Assembly (NCBI RefSeq): GCF_000620065.1
Contig: NZ_JHVI01000020.1
Location: 17,036-81,035, forward strand
Reading direction: 5' to 3'
From: Meiothermus cerbereus DSM 11376
GTDB taxonomy: Bacteria; Deinococcota; Deinococci; Deinococcales; Thermaceae
Length of the DNA stretch: 64,000 nt
Made by a program: the position numbers and the translations under genes. Every line of letters begins with the position of its first letter. Position 1 is the first letter of the stretch. Shown here piece after piece: positions 14,756-25,327 of the stretch. A model generated the notes under the pieces. The model was not told the origin of the DNA. It saw nothing but the letters and a program-made list of their open reading frames with translations, and made no database searches.

Positions 14756-16858
14756 GTGTCGCGACCTCGAGTCCTGTTGCGCTTACACCAAGCCGAGAAG
14801 GCCTATGGCGAGCGGGTTTTGTTCAAAAAGGCCGATTTCTGGCTGACCTCGCTCGAGCGGGCGGCCCTGGTGGGGCCTAACGGGGCGGGGAAGAGCACCC
14901 TGTTTCAAATCCTGAGCGGGGGTCAGCCCCTGGATCAGGGGCGGTTACTGCGTCTGTCGGATGTGCGGGTGTTCTACCTGCCCCAGGACTTTCGCCCCCC
15001 TGCGGGAACCGTCTATGGCCTGGCTTATGCCACAACCCCTTTGCACCGGGCCGAACTGGAACTTCAGCACACGCCACCCGAATACGCGGGCGAGGCCTGG
15101 AGCCGTATCCGGGAGCTGTCTTTCTGGAAAGGCCGGGTGGCCCGTACCCTGGCCGAGTTTGGCCTTAGCGAACTGTGGGATCAATCCACCGAAAAGCTAT
15201 CTGGCGGCGAGGCGGTGCGGCTGGGCCTGGCCATGGCCTTTCTCTCCGGGGCCGAGGTGCTATTGCTTGACGAGCCAACCACCCACCTGGACTTGCGTAT
15301 GCGGTTGCGCCTGGAAGAGCTGCTGCTGGCCTATCCTGGGGCCGTAGGGCTGATTTCCCACGACCGGGCCCTCTTGCGCCGGGTGGCTTCCACGGTCTAC
15401 CACCTGGAGGCCGGTCAGCTGCTTCGCTTGCCGGGCGGCTACCGGGCCTATCTGCAGGAGCGCGAGCGTATCCGGCGAACCCTGGAAAAAGCCCGCTACG
15501 AGGCAGAAAAAGAGCGCGAACGGCTGCTGCAAGTGCTGCCCGACCAGAGGCGTCCCGGTGTGGATCGTCGCAAGAGCGAAAAGGCGGTGTTGCAAACCCG
15601 GGCCGAGCGCATACAAGTACCCGAGCCGCTTCCCCCCGAGCGCCGCTGGAGCCTGGAAATGGCCGCCGAGGGAACCCCCAGACTGGTGCTCGAGGCCAGA
15701 GGATTGACGAAATCGTATCCGAGCCGCGGGGTGGTGATCCGCCAGGCCACCCTGCGCATCTTCCGGGGCGACCGGATCGCCTTAGTAGGGGCCAACGGGG
15801 CGGGCAAGACCACCCTGCTACGCTTGCTGCTTTCCCGAGAATTCCCGGATGCAGGAGAGCGGACGCTGGGCTATGGGGTGAGCACCGCCTACCTCGATCA
15901 GCTCTACCACGGCCTGGAGCCCGACCTTCCGCTTTTTGAGCAGTTTGCCGCGCGATTTGGCGAGGCGCGCGCGGCGGCCTTGCTGGGCCGCATGGGCTTC
16001 AGGCCGCCTCACTGGCACGACATACCCCGAAGTTTTTCTGGGGGCGAGCGGGCCAGGGCCGGCCTGGCCTTGCTGGGGGCTTTGCGGATCGGTTTGCTGG
16101 TGATGGACGAGCCCACCAACCATATCGAGCTCGAGCTCCTAGAGGCCCTCGAGCGGGCCCTGGCCGACTACCCCGGTACGCTGGTTTTTGTCTCCCATGA
16201 CCGGGAGCTCGTCCAAAAAGTAGCCACCCGCTTCTGGGGCCTCGAGGACGGGGTGCTGGTGGAGTACCCCACCTACACCGAGGCCGAGGCGGCCATGCTG
16301 GGCAAGCCCGCTGTGCGGCTAAACCCCTTCGGCGAGATGGCCCTGGAAGAAGAGCCGCCCATCGAGGAACAGGACCTCGAGCAAGCGCGCGTGGCTTTGA
16401 TGGAGCGCCTTTATGAGCCTGGCCTGACCGAGCGCACCCGCGCTCGGCTGCGCGCCGACCTGCTGGCGCTGGAAGAGATCCTCTTTCAGCAGTATGCCCG
16501 CGACTATTTTCGGCCCTACCCCTACCGCCACCGTGCACGGCAGGAGGGCCTGGAGGTGTTTGCCGAGGAAGAGTTGGGTCTGTGGCAGTTTTGGAGCCGC
16601 GAAGAGGTCTGCTGGGGCCAGCTTTCCCAGGGCGTGCTGCTGCTGGAAGACCTGCCCAGCCCTAGGCTCTTACGGTCGGTGTTACGGATAGCCTTTGAGC
16701 TCGAGGACATCCAGGTGGTGCGTGTGGGCCGTCGGAGCTTTGGCCGGAGTGGCTACCTGAAGCAGTGGGCCGAACAGGGCTCGCCTGTTCCGAATAAGCC
16801 GAGCCCAGCAAACAAGCTGCGCACTCCTCGCAGAAGGCGGAAGGGCCACAAGCCCTAG
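14756..16858 (+). CDS. ABC-F family ATPase with extra C-terminal domain
   Basis: Soluble protein with two ABC domains and no membrane part, 700 residues. Domain 1: Walker A GPNGAGKST and signature LSGGEAVRLGLA, Walker B VLLLDEPTTHLD. Domain 2: Walker A GANGAGKTT, signature FSGGERARAGLALL, Walker B LLVMDEPTNHIE. ABC-F proteins bind the ribosome and relieve stalling or resist antibiotics. After the second ABC domain (about residue 520) comes about 180 residues I do not recognise: acidic at first, then a helical region and a basic tail (RTPRRRRKGH). Start is GTG. Its last 4 bp overlap the convergent sufE stop. Confidence 0.92.
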   Translation: MSRPRVLLRLHQAEKAYGERVLFKKADFWLTSLERAALVGPNGAGKSTLFQILSGGQPLDQGRLLRLSDVRVFYLPQDFRPPAGTVYGLAYATTPLHRAELELQHTPPEYAGEAWSRIRELSFWKGRVARTLAEFGLSELWDQSTEKLSGGEAVRLGLAMAFLSGAEVLLLDEPTTHLDLRMRLRLEELLLAYPGAVGLISHDRALLRRVASTVYHLEAGQLLRLPGGYRAYLQERERIRRTLEKARYEAEKERERLLQVLPDQRRPGVDRRKSEKAVLQTRAERIQVPEPLPPERRWSLEMAAEGTPRLVLEARGLTKSYPSRGVVIRQATLRIFRGDRIALVGANGAGKTTLLRLLLSREFPDAGERTLGYGVSTAYLDQLYHGLEPDLPLFEQFAARFGEARAAALLGRMGFRPPHWHDIPRSFSGGERARAGLALLGALRIGLLVMDEPTNHIELELLEALERALADYPGTLVFVSHDRELVQKVATRFWGLEDGVLVEYPTYTEAEAAMLGKPAVRLNPFGEMALEEEPPIEEQDLEQARVALMERLYEPGLTERTRARLRADLLALEEILFQQYARDYFRPYPYRHRARQEGLEVFAEEELGLWQFWSREEVCWGQLSQGVLLLEDLPSPRLLRSVLRIAFELEDIQVVRVGRRSFGRSGYLKQWAEQGSPVPNKPSPANKLRTPRRRRKGHKP

Positions 16859-17292
16859 CTCTGCGCTTCGCGCACCTGACGTTTGATGCGGGTCAGCACA
16901 GCCTGCAAACCTCTGAGCCGCAGGGGGGTGATGATCTCCTCAAGCCGGGCCAGGGTATAGAAGTCCTCCGGCACGCCCAGCACGGCCTCGGGGCTTTCGC
17001 CCTCCAGCCCTTCGGCCAGCAGCCCAGCAAAAGCCCGCACGGTGGGGGCTTCTTTGGGGGCGTCAAAAAACAGGTGCACCTGGTTGTCCTTTAGCTCGGC
17101 GTGTACAAAAAAGGGTGTGGTGCACTCGTGCACCTGCTCGAGCTTGCCCTGCATCCCTTCCGGCAAGGAGGGCATCTTCTTAGCAAACTCCAGCAGCATC
17201 TCGGTTTTGATGACCTTCGGGACACTTCCCAGCATCTGCACGACGCTTTGAAGTTTGGGGGGCAACTGCGCCAGGCGCTCTTCAGCAGTCAT
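16855..17292 (-). CDS. sufE: SufE-type sulfur acceptor protein
   Basis: 145-residue SufE, which accepts persulfide sulfur from the SufS cysteine desulfurase for Fe-S cluster assembly. The acceptor cysteine is Cys57 in HECTTPFFV, and the remainder (DAPKEAPTVRAFAGLL, the C-terminal LRLRGLQAVLTRIKRQ) is standard. Length is typical. It is 59 bp after a small hypothetical gene and probably in the same transcript. SufS and SufBCD are not in the window. Confidence 0.9.
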   Translation of the reverse strand: MTAEERLAQLPPKLQSVVQMLGSVPKVIKTEMLLEFAKKMPSLPEGMQGKLEQVHECTTPFFVHAELKDNQVHLFFDAPKEAPTVRAFAGLLAEGLEGESPEAVLGVPEDFYTLARLEEIITPLRLRGLQAVLTRIKRQVREAQS

Positions 17293-17351
17293 AGGTATCA
17301 GGCTATCGGATGGGGGATAAAGGGTCTAGGGTTTTGTGCACGAAGCAGGGG

Positions 17352-17615
17352 TTATACGCTCTGCTGCACCAGCTTGAACAAATCCCGGCCCAGGTCGGCA
17401 TAGTTGCGCACGTGCCCGGCCTGGCTGCCATAAGCCAGGTATAGGACACGGTGAATGGCGGCGGCAGCCTCCTCAGCGGAATGTACAAGAGCGAGCTGCT
17501 CTACCACCTCGGCCACCACCGGCCCATATAACTGCTCGAGCGGGGCCAGCTCCCCTAAGCCCAGGGGGTCGTAGATTTGCAGATAGGTCTGAACCTGCGC
17601 GGCCAAGTCTGGCAT
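17352..17615 (-). CDS. Conserved-looking hypothetical protein, 87 residues
   Basis: Small, acidic, mostly helical soluble protein without signal peptide or cysteine. It begins MPDLAAQVQTYLQIYDPLGL and ends with AGHVRNYADLGRDLFKLVQQ. AGAGGT lies 7 nt before the ATG. It sits 18 bp after a lipoprotein gene and 59 bp before sufE, so it is probably co-transcribed with both. I do not recognise the family; the codon use and operon position support a real gene. Confidence 0.65.
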   Translation of the reverse strand: MPDLAAQVQTYLQIYDPLGLGELAPLEQLYGPVVAEVVEQLALVHSAEEAAAAIHRVLYLAYGSQAGHVRNYADLGRDLFKLVQQSV

Positions 17616-17633
17616 GGCTGGATACCTCTGACC

Positions 17634-18314
17634 CTATGGTGCGGGGCTGACGGAAAAGTTGGCGCTCTCGCCCAGCGCCATGTTGAACTTGCCCCCAGGA
17701 ACCACAGGGGGATCGGCGGCGATGTTGCTGCTGGCAGCATAAACTTCCACCCCGTATTGGTCGCTAGGATTCAAGTTCAGGCTGCTAAAGGTGGTGCTGA
17801 GCGAGGTCACCCTGGCACTGGCGACCACGGCGTTGGTGGTGCGGTTGACCAGCCGCACCAAAAACCCGCTGGCCCCCAAAACCGCGTTCCAGGAGGCCGT
17901 TACCGACTTGGTGGTGGGATTAGGGACGATGCTTACGGTGGGCTGCGCTAAAGTGCTGTTGGCGTCTACATTCACCGAGACCTGTTCGGTCTGGCCGTCA
18001 ATAACTGCAGAAATCATATAGGTTCCGCTGGTTAGGGTTTGAGCGGCATTCCATCCCATCTCCCACCAGACCCCCGAGGGGGTGCGGGCTGAGGCGCTTT
18101 GCAGGGTGATGCTCTCGCTGTAACCGCCTGGACCGCTTACATTTACGGTGATGCTCGTAGGCTGCTGCTGGGGCCGTAGAACCAGCACATACGAGCGCCC
18201 CGTGGTAGCGGCTTGGTAGGTTCCGATAGAGGCCTGAAGCTTAGCCTGGGGGGCGCTCGAGCACCCGCTCAATAAACCCAACGCTGTGATTCCGGCGAGC
18301 AGATAATGTTTCAC
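17634..18314 (-). CDS. Lipoprotein with a fibronectin III-like domain
   Basis: 226 residues starting with a type II signal peptide (MKHYLLAGITALGLLSGCSS, lipobox LLSGC), so predicted to be lipid-anchored. The middle is rich in Thr/Ser beta strands; residues about 130-200 (SVTASWNAVLGASGFLVRL and later LSTTFSSLNLNP) look like a fibronectin III fold. Function unknown; envelope or adhesion role is a guess. First gene of a likely operon with the 87-residue protein and sufE. Confidence 0.75.
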   Translation of the reverse strand: MKHYLLAGITALGLLSGCSSAPQAKLQASIGTYQAATTGRSYVLVLRPQQQPTSITVNVSGPGGYSESITLQSASARTPSGVWWEMGWNAAQTLTSGTYMISAVIDGQTEQVSVNVDANSTLAQPTVSIVPNPTTKSVTASWNAVLGASGFLVRLVNRTTNAVVASARVTSLSTTFSSLNLNPSDQYGVEVYAASSNIAADPPVVPGGKFNMALGESANFSVSPAP

Positions 18315-18332
18315 GCGACACCTCGAGCTCGT

Positions 18333-18362
18333 AGACTAAAACATTATTGTGAGAGCTGCCAA
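18333..18362 (-). promoter_or_regulatory. Candidate promoter of the lipoprotein gene
   Basis: TTGGCA (18362-18357), an 18-bp spacer and TAGTCT (18338-18333) on the minus strand, with the start codon about 19 nt beyond the -10 box. No terminator for rpoD is visible in the 82-bp gap. Confidence 0.4.
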
Positions 18363-18396
18363 ACAATGCGCTCACATCGTGGGAAATCTCTGGCGA

Positions 18397-20271
<1,875 letters not shown>

Positions 20272-20331
20272 GCTGTTCACCTCCCAGTGAAGGGCCCTAA
20301 GCCCCCGGCAATGCCGGTACTACGGATGGGT

Positions 20332-21432
20332 TTAGCCCAACTTATGGGCCATCAGAACTTTGTGGCTGTTCACGGCCACGGTGCGCACGGTGGCAAAGCG
20401 CGCTTCGAGAAGGGGTTCGTAGGGGAGAAAGCGGTTTGCCACGAGATAAAATTTCCCGCCCCTCTCCAGGCGGGCGTAGGCGGCTTCGATAAATGCGGCG
20501 GCGGTTTCTAACACGACAAGCCCCCCCACGTGAAACGGGGGGTTCGAGACAATAGTAGCGAAAGTCTGGCCTGGTGTCAATGCGCTGTCCACATCGGAGT
20601 GCAGCACGGTGGCCTGTTCACCCAGATTCCTTTGGGCGCACAGCACGCTGGCCCAATCGTCCTCGAGGAGGGTCAGGCTCTGGGCCCGGTCTACCAGGGG
20701 GCGGCTGAGGGCGCCATAACCCCCGCCGATATCCAGCACGTGGCCGAGATCATGGGGTAGCTCGCGCAGCAGCATGGCGCTACCGGGGTCAATGTGTCCA
20801 CCCGAAAAAACGCCTGGCAGGTAGTAAAAATGCCAGGTTTTGCCCGAGAATTGCCATTCAAAAGACTGCCAGACCGGCGGCAGGTCTGGGGCAGGTTTTT
20901 CTTTTTCCAGCACGGCCAGGCGAAAAGCCCCCTCGCGGCGAACGAGGACACCATAGCCCAGCCATTCCTGGGCCAGCTTGAAGTAGTGCTCGAAGCCCTT
21001 ATCTTTGCTACCGGCAATCCACAGTCGCCCTCCAGTACGCAGGGCTCGAGCTGCACCCAGTAAGGATAGTTCCACATAGCGGGTGCCCCGATTGGCAGGA
21101 AGAACCAGGGCCACCAGGTCTGCCGAGTGGGGCTCGGTTTCCCAGGGCAGGCCGCGCGTCACCCGCACGGAAGCCCCAAAACTGGCTTCCAGGCAGCGCA
21201 GGGAAGCCCTCGAGGTCTCGATGGCCTGTACTGTGAGCTCCTGCCGACGCAGGGCATGAGCAACTAGCCCGATGCCCGGATTGAGGTCGAGGGCGGTCTG
21301 GCCGTGGGGCTCCAGGTGGCCTGCCAGCAGCTCATAGGCAGGCTCCTGGGTGCCCCGTGCACCGGCTTTGGTATACAGGAAGCCACCTTTTACAGGGGTT
21401 TTGTGCAGGGTGTGGTAGACCTCGAGGCTCAT
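20332..21432 (-). CDS. rsmC: 16S rRNA m2G1207 methyltransferase RsmC
   Basis: 366-residue two-domain SAM-dependent methyltransferase. Both halves have the Rossmann fold; the C-terminal one is active, with the SAM motif VLDIGGGYGALSRPL and the catalytic motif IVSNPPFHVGG (NPPF). Size and layout match the RsmC characterised in Thermus thermophilus. The ATG overlaps the tsaB stop as ATGA. A poorly conserved N-terminal SAM site (LDLNPGIGLVAHAL) is the expected non-catalytic copy. Confidence 0.9.
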   Translation of the reverse strand: MSLEVYHTLHKTPVKGGFLYTKAGARGTQEPAYELLAGHLEPHGQTALDLNPGIGLVAHALRRQELTVQAIETSRASLRCLEASFGASVRVTRGLPWETEPHSADLVALVLPANRGTRYVELSLLGAARALRTGGRLWIAGSKDKGFEHYFKLAQEWLGYGVLVRREGAFRLAVLEKEKPAPDLPPVWQSFEWQFSGKTWHFYYLPGVFSGGHIDPGSAMLLRELPHDLGHVLDIGGGYGALSRPLVDRAQSLTLLEDDWASVLCAQRNLGEQATVLHSDVDSALTPGQTFATIVSNPPFHVGGLVVLETAAAFIEAAYARLERGGKFYLVANRFLPYEPLLEARFATVRTVAVNSHKVLMAHKLG

Positions 21433-21962
21433 AAATACAAAGGTTCAACCTGAACACGCCCGCTCTGCAGGGCAGCCTGGCCCAGCCTGGCCAGGGCCAG
21501 GCCGGAAGGGGGTTCGTCCACCACCAGCAATCCGTCCGGCTGTAGCTCGCCCAGCCGGGCACGCTTGGGAGACTGCAAGACTGCAAGCTGTTTGCCCTCG
21601 ATGCGGTAACTGCCCGTGTAGCAAAGCTCGTTGCGGGTGCGGTGGACTACCGTAACCGGCCCCTGGTAGCGCAGCGCCACGGCTTCCAGCGTGTCGACAC
21701 CTGTTACCGGAATGCCCAGGCCTCGAGCCAGCCCCAGCCCGGCGGCAATGCCCACCCGCAGCCCGGTATACGAGCCCGGCCCCCGCCCTACCGCAATGCC
21801 GCCGAGTTCCTTGAGCCCGACCCCAGCCTGCTTCAAGAAGACCTCGAGCTCCTGCCACAGCACCTCGGCATGGCGGCGTTCCAGACGGATGGCGCGCTCG
21901 GCATGGGGTAAACCCAGCACCAGGTAGGGGGTGGCGGTGTCCAGCGCAAGTACCAGCACCAC
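21429..21962 (-). CDS. tsaB: tRNA threonylcarbamoyladenosine biosynthesis protein TsaB
   Basis: 177-residue TsaB of the ASKHA fold, non-catalytic partner of TsaD in making t6A37 on ANN-decoding tRNAs. LALDTATPYLVLGL at the start and GRGPGSYTGLRVGIAAGLGLA at about residues 59-80 are diagnostic. It is shorter than E. coli TsaB (231), as is common in this phylum. First gene of a tsaB-rsmC-rpoD series, divergent from proC. Confidence 0.92.
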   Translation of the reverse strand: MVLVLALDTATPYLVLGLPHAERAIRLERRHAEVLWQELEVFLKQAGVGLKELGGIAVGRGPGSYTGLRVGIAAGLGLARGLGIPVTGVDTLEAVALRYQGPVTVVHRTRNELCYTGSYRIEGKQLAVLQSPKRARLGELQPDGLLVVDEPPSGLALARLGQAALQSGRVQVEPLYL

Positions 21963-22041
21963 AGGAGTATAGCAATATGCCGCAGCTTCAGCACGGCTTC
22001 CCCCTGTCCCGTTGGGTCAGCTTGCTGCTAAACTTGGGGCC

Positions 22042-22824
22042 ATGAAATTGGCCATTGTGGGTGTGGGCAAGATGGGCAAGAGCATTTTGGAGGGCTTGTT
22101 GCGGGCCGAGATACTCGAGCCCAGCGATATTGGCATCCTCGATACCCCCGCGCGCATGCAGGAGGTGGCCCACGCGACCGGGGTCAACCCCCTGCGCCTG
22201 GAGGACTTGCGCCGCTGTGAGCGAATTCTGCTTAGCGTGCAACCCAAAGACCTGGCGGCCCTGGCGCCCCAGGTGGCCCACCCCAACGTGGGGTACATCT
22301 CCATTATGGCCGGGGTTTCCACGGCGGTACTGTCCCGCCGTCTGGGTACCCGGCGGGTGGTACGCTGCATGCCCAACCTGGCGGCCACCATAGGCAAAAG
22401 CTCCACCGCCATTACCGGCCCCCGCGAGGCCGAGGAGGCCGGCGACTTAGAGTTCACGCGGGCTTTGTTTGCAACTGTCGGCGATGTCTACGAGCTGCCG
22501 GAGCGTCTGTTCGATGCCTTTACTGGGATGTCGGCCTCGGCCCCGGCTTATGTGGCGCTGGTAGCGGAAGCCCTGGCCGATGGGGGGGTCAAGCAGGGCA
22601 TCCCGCGGGCCCAGGCGCTGCAGCTTGCAGCCGATGTGCTGATTGCGACCGGGGAGCTTCTACGGAGAAAACACCCCGCGGTGCTTAAAGATGAGGTCAG
22701 CAGCCCTGGCGGAACCACCATATACGGTCTGGCGGCCCTCGAGGCCCGCGGTGTCCGTGCAGCCCTGATGGAGGCCGTAGAAGCCGCCACCCTGAGAGGG
22801 CACGAGCTGGGGAAAGACGAGTAA
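22042..22824 (+). CDS. proC: Pyrroline-5-carboxylate reductase
   Basis: 260-residue NAD(P)H-dependent reductase making proline from pyrroline-5-carboxylate. The dinucleotide motif [15 protein letters not shown] starts at residue 5, and the C-terminal dimer domain carries [21 protein letters not shown] and [15 protein letters not shown]. The ATG at 22042 is chosen because the Rossmann strand begins right after it. A TGCTAAACT extended -10 (22026-22034) ends 7 nt before the ATG, so the mRNA may be leaderless. A TnpB element begins directly after its stop. Confidence 0.93.
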   Translation: MKLAIVGVGKMGKSILEGLLRAEILEPSDIGILDTPARMQEVAHATGVNPLRLEDLRRCERILLSVQPKDLAALAPQVAHPNVGYISIMAGVSTAVLSRRLGTRRVVRCMPNLAATIGKSSTAITGPREAEEAGDLEFTRALFATVGDVYELPERLFDAFTGMSASAPAYVALVAEALADGGVKQGIPRAQALQLAADVLIATGELLRRKHPAVLKDEVSSPGGTTIYGLAALEARGVRAALMEAVEAATLRGHELGKDE

Positions 22825-22829
22825 CGGTT

Positions 22830-22867
22830 CCCCTGACTAGAAGTCAGGGGCTTTCAGGAGCCCTGAA
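22830..22867 (-). ncRNA. 3' hairpins of tnpB, probable omega-RNA scaffold and right end
   Basis: Two perfect hairpins overlap the last codons of tnpB and the region after it: TTCAGG/CCTGAA with a 3-nt loop (22853-22867) and CCCCTGACT/AGTCAGGGG with an AGA loop (22830-22850, covering the tnpB stop). In studied TnpB systems the guide RNA is made from the 3' end of tnpB plus the right end, with the guide immediately after the final hairpin. The guide would then read into the end of proC. Also a possible terminator for proC, although no U-tract follows. Confidence 0.5.
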
Positions 22868-23989
22868 GATGCACGAGAGCAACTCCGAGCCACGAGGCTG
22901 CGTTACGGTCAGCCCCACCAGACGAATCACCTGAGCGCCATTATGGTCAGCATCCCCCACCCACCCACAGTTCCCACAGGCAAAGCGCTTGCCCTGCCGC
23001 TTGCCGATGTGCAGGCAGTGGTGGCAGGTCTGCGAGGTGTAGGCGGGGGGTATGGGAATGACCCGCACCCCGGCCAAAGCCGCCTTGTACTCCACAAACC
23101 CGCGCAGTTGGTGGAAAGCCCAACTGTTGCTGCGGCGGCGCTCCGTGGAGTTCCTGGGCTGGGTGTTGGTGCGCTCCCGGATGCCCGTCAGGTCTTCCAG
23201 CGCGATGGCCGCACCCAAAGCCTGAGCTTCCGAGACGACGGCCTTGCTGACCACGTGGTTCACGTGCTTCTGAAAACGCTTTTCTTTGCCCGACAGCCGT
23301 CTCAGCAGCGCCCCAGCCCTGCGGCGGGTGCTGCGCGTGCCTTTCGAGCGGTTCTTCTGCACCATCTGGCGGGTACGGGCGTAGCGGTCGCGCACTTTTG
23401 TTACCGCCTGGCCCGACCAGCTTTTGCCGGTGCTGGTTACGGCGATGTCAGTTCTCCCCAGGTCCACCCCGATTACGTCCTGGGGTTCAGCCGCCGGGGG
23501 AACCTCCCGCTTGACCTGCACATGAAGCCACAACTTGCCTTTGGAGTCCACCAGCGTGGCGCTGGTGGGTTGAGCGCCTTGCAGCTTTTGCAGGTGGTAT
23601 TTGGAGAGTCGAAGGTCAACCCGAAGCCGACCCTTGACCGTGGTCAGGCTGGCCGTCTCATCCCGCAAACGGAGGTCAAAGATGCGCGCGTCGTAGTCCA
23701 CCGATGTGGGCTTGAAGGCCTTGACTTTGCTGCCCAACTCCTTTGCCGCCTTGCGGTTCATGGAAACGCGGGCAATGGCCCTTACCGCGAGGTTGGCGCT
23801 CAACCCGAACCTCTGCCTTACCTCTTTGTAGGTCAACTGCTGTATCCGGGCGCTGTTGCGGATGTTCTCAGGCACAGTCGTATGGATGTGGTTGCAGGCG
23901 TCCGCGAAGGCGACCAGCGTAGACCTCAGAGCCCTTTCCTGCTCCGGGGTCGGAGCCAGCCTGATTCTCACGGTAAGTGCCTGCTGCAC
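22844..23989 (-). CDS. tnpB: TnpB, RNA-guided nuclease of the IS605 family
   Basis: 381 residues, full length for TnpB. The split RuvC-like site is present: Asp176 (GVDLGRTDIAV), Glu265 (ALEDLTGI) and the final Asp in GDADHNGA (346/348). The zinc ribbon is intact: Cys322, Cys325 (CHHC) and Cys338, Cys341 (CGNC). The DRDxNAA motif is changed to DADHNGA, which keeps the acidic residue. The start is 24-nt internal to no other gene; the preceding ~110 bp hold the 5' hairpin. Base composition is slightly less GC-biased at third positions than its neighbours. Confidence 0.92.
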   Translation of the reverse strand: MQQALTVRIRLAPTPEQERALRSTLVAFADACNHIHTTVPENIRNSARIQQLTYKEVRQRFGLSANLAVRAIARVSMNRKAAKELGSKVKAFKPTSVDYDARIFDLRLRDETASLTTVKGRLRVDLRLSKYHLQKLQGAQPTSATLVDSKGKLWLHVQVKREVPPAAEPQDVIGVDLGRTDIAVTSTGKSWSGQAVTKVRDRYARTRQMVQKNRSKGTRSTRRRAGALLRRLSGKEKRFQKHVNHVVSKAVVSEAQALGAAIALEDLTGIRERTNTQPRNSTERRRSNSWAFHQLRGFVEYKAALAGVRVIPIPPAYTSQTCHHCLHIGKRQGKRFACGNCGWVGDADHNGAQVIRLVGLTVTQPRGSELLSCIFRAPESP

Positions 23990-24076
23990 GAGAGGAGTAC
24001 ACCATAAAATGCCACTTTATACAACCAATAGCTCGCGGGGATTCCAGCGGCGTATTCACGCCGCCCTTGGGTTCCT

Positions 24077-24097
24077 CCCCGCTCTGAAGAGACGGGG
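24077..24097 (-). other. Imperfect hairpin at the 5' end of the TnpB element
   Basis: CCCCG and CGGGG stems with an inner TCT/AGA pairing and one bulged base. It lies upstream of tnpB, where IS200/IS605 left-end hairpins are found. Bases 24098-24189 contain no gene; a TAGCAT -10-like box (24177-24182) lies 7 nt before the next start codon. Confidence 0.45.
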
Positions 24098-24189
24098 CAT
24101 CCCCGAAGGAGTTTTGTGAAATTAACCCCGTGGATGCTTGGCGCATTAATGCACCACACATCCCGTGAAGAGGACGTAGCATAAAAACG

Positions 24190-24738
24190 ATGAAGCGTAA
24201 CCTGACCCTTGGGCTGCTGCTGGCTATGGTGCTGGCAGCGCCTACCGCCTACTACCCCAACGGCATCGGTTACTCCTGGACTTACTCCTCTGGCATGGAG
24301 CAGGTGTTTACCCGCGAGCAAAACGGCCTGCTGGTATTCGAGCGGCGGCTGGCCAAGCAGCCGGTGAGCGCCGATCTGCTCCGCTATACAGAAAATGGTG
24401 TGTTTTTGGAGGGCTTGATTATCGGGCAAGCAGTGCAGCGCTACACCCCGCCCTTGCAGCTATACCCTGCTCCGCCGCTGGTGCTTGGTCAGGAATGGGG
24501 GGGCCGCAGCAGCTTTGGGGGGCAGAGCGTGGCCTTAATTGGGAAGGTTTTGCGCATCGAGGGCGTAAACGTCCCGGCAGGGCGCTTCAACGCCTATGTG
24601 ATTCGCACCTCTACCGTGACCAGCGCCGGTGGTAGCCAGGTGATGGAGATTTACTTCGTGCCGGGGGTGGGCATTGTGCGCTACGCCACCCCCGATGGGG
24701 CAACAGTTGACCTGGTGAAGTTTAGTGTGCCTAAATAG
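24190..24738 (+). CDS. Secreted protein of unknown function
   Basis: 182 residues with a clear Sec signal peptide (MKRNLTLGLLLAMVLAAPTA, cleavage near TAYY). The mature part is beta-rich (LIGKVLRIEGVNVPAGRFNA, then VMEIYFVPGVGIVRYATPDG), a pattern seen in small periplasmic or outer-membrane-associated proteins of Thermaceae. No cysteine for lipid attachment. I do not recognise a named family. It ends 3 bp before the adenosine-specific kinase gene, so the two may share a transcript. Confidence 0.75.
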   Translation: MKRNLTLGLLLAMVLAAPTAYYPNGIGYSWTYSSGMEQVFTREQNGLLVFERRLAKQPVSADLLRYTENGVFLEGLIIGQAVQRYTPPLQLYPAPPLVLGQEWGGRSSFGGQSVALIGKVLRIEGVNVPAGRFNAYVIRTSTVTSAGGSQVMEIYFVPGVGIVRYATPDGATVDLVKFSVPK

Positions 24739-24741
24739 GGT

Positions 24742-25230
24742 ATGGAGCTTCAAATTGTCAAGGTGGAAAAACCGGAAAACCTGAACGTTATCCTGGGCAT
24801 GAGCCACTTCATCAAGACGGTGGAAGACCTGCATGAAGCCCTGGTTACGGCGGTGCCGGGTATTAAGTTTGGCCTGGCTTTTTGCGAGGCTTCGGGCAAG
24901 CGGCTCATCCGCAAAACTGGCACTTCGGATGAACTGATTAATCTGGCTGTTAAGAATGCCCAGGCCATCGGGGCGGGCCACTCCTTTCTGATTGTGCTGG
25001 GCGAGGGTTATTTCCCTATCAATGTGCTTCATGCCGTCAAGGCCTGCCCGGAGGTGGTTCGGATTTTTGCCGCAACGGCCAATCCGCTCTCGGTGATTGT
25101 GGCCGAGCAAGACGATCAGCGCGGAATTTTAGGTGTTCTGGACGGCCACAAGCCCCTGGGGGTGGAGGCCGAAGAAGACATCCAGTGGCGCAAAGACATC
25201 CTGCGTAAGTTTGGCTATAAAGCTGGCTAG
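24742..25230 (+). CDS. Adenosine-specific kinase (DUF/PF04008 family)
   Basis: 162 residues, compact single-domain protein matching the family annotated as adenosine-specific kinase from the Pyrobaculum structure. Hallmarks: PENLNVILGMSHFIKTVEDLHE, GIKFGLAFCEASGKRLIR, GAGHSFLIVLGEGYFPINV, and the strand GILGVLDGHKPLGVE. The assigned activity rests on structural work in archaea and I would treat it as tentative. No regulatory site is visible in the 3-bp gap upstream. Downstream is a palindromic repeat. Confidence 0.85.
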   Translation: MELQIVKVEKPENLNVILGMSHFIKTVEDLHEALVTAVPGIKFGLAFCEASGKRLIRKTGTSDELINLAVKNAQAIGAGHSFLIVLGEGYFPINVLHAVKACPEVVRIFAATANPLSVIVAEQDDQRGILGVLDGHKPLGVEAEEDIQWRKDILRKFGYKAG

Positions 25231-25327
25231 AAGCACAGCAGACTTATTTGCCCTACACGTCTCCATAAGCGAAATACAAGATGCCGTATCGAAAGTTCGC
25301 TTTGGGAATTGCGCCAGGTATGCATTG

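Larger units (their letters stand above)
22828..24110 (-). mobile_element. IS200/IS605-type element carrying only tnpB (IS1341-like)
   Basis: A tnpB gene bounded by hairpins: a pair at the 3' side (22830-22867) and an imperfect one at the 5' side (24077-24097, CCCCG...CGGGG stems). No tnpA is present, so it cannot move by itself but could be mobilised in trans. Exact ends are approximate, because this family leaves no target duplication. It sits just after the proC stop codon. Confidence 0.65.

Noticed and set aside
18350..18380. TGTGAG...CTCACA inverted repeat as a CRP-like site
   Set aside because: The arms are 17 bp apart, much more than the 6 bp of CRP sites.
22034..22042. Strong -35 for proC
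   Set aside because: No TTGACA-like hexamer lies 16-18 bp before the TGCTAAACT box, so only the extended -10 was kept.
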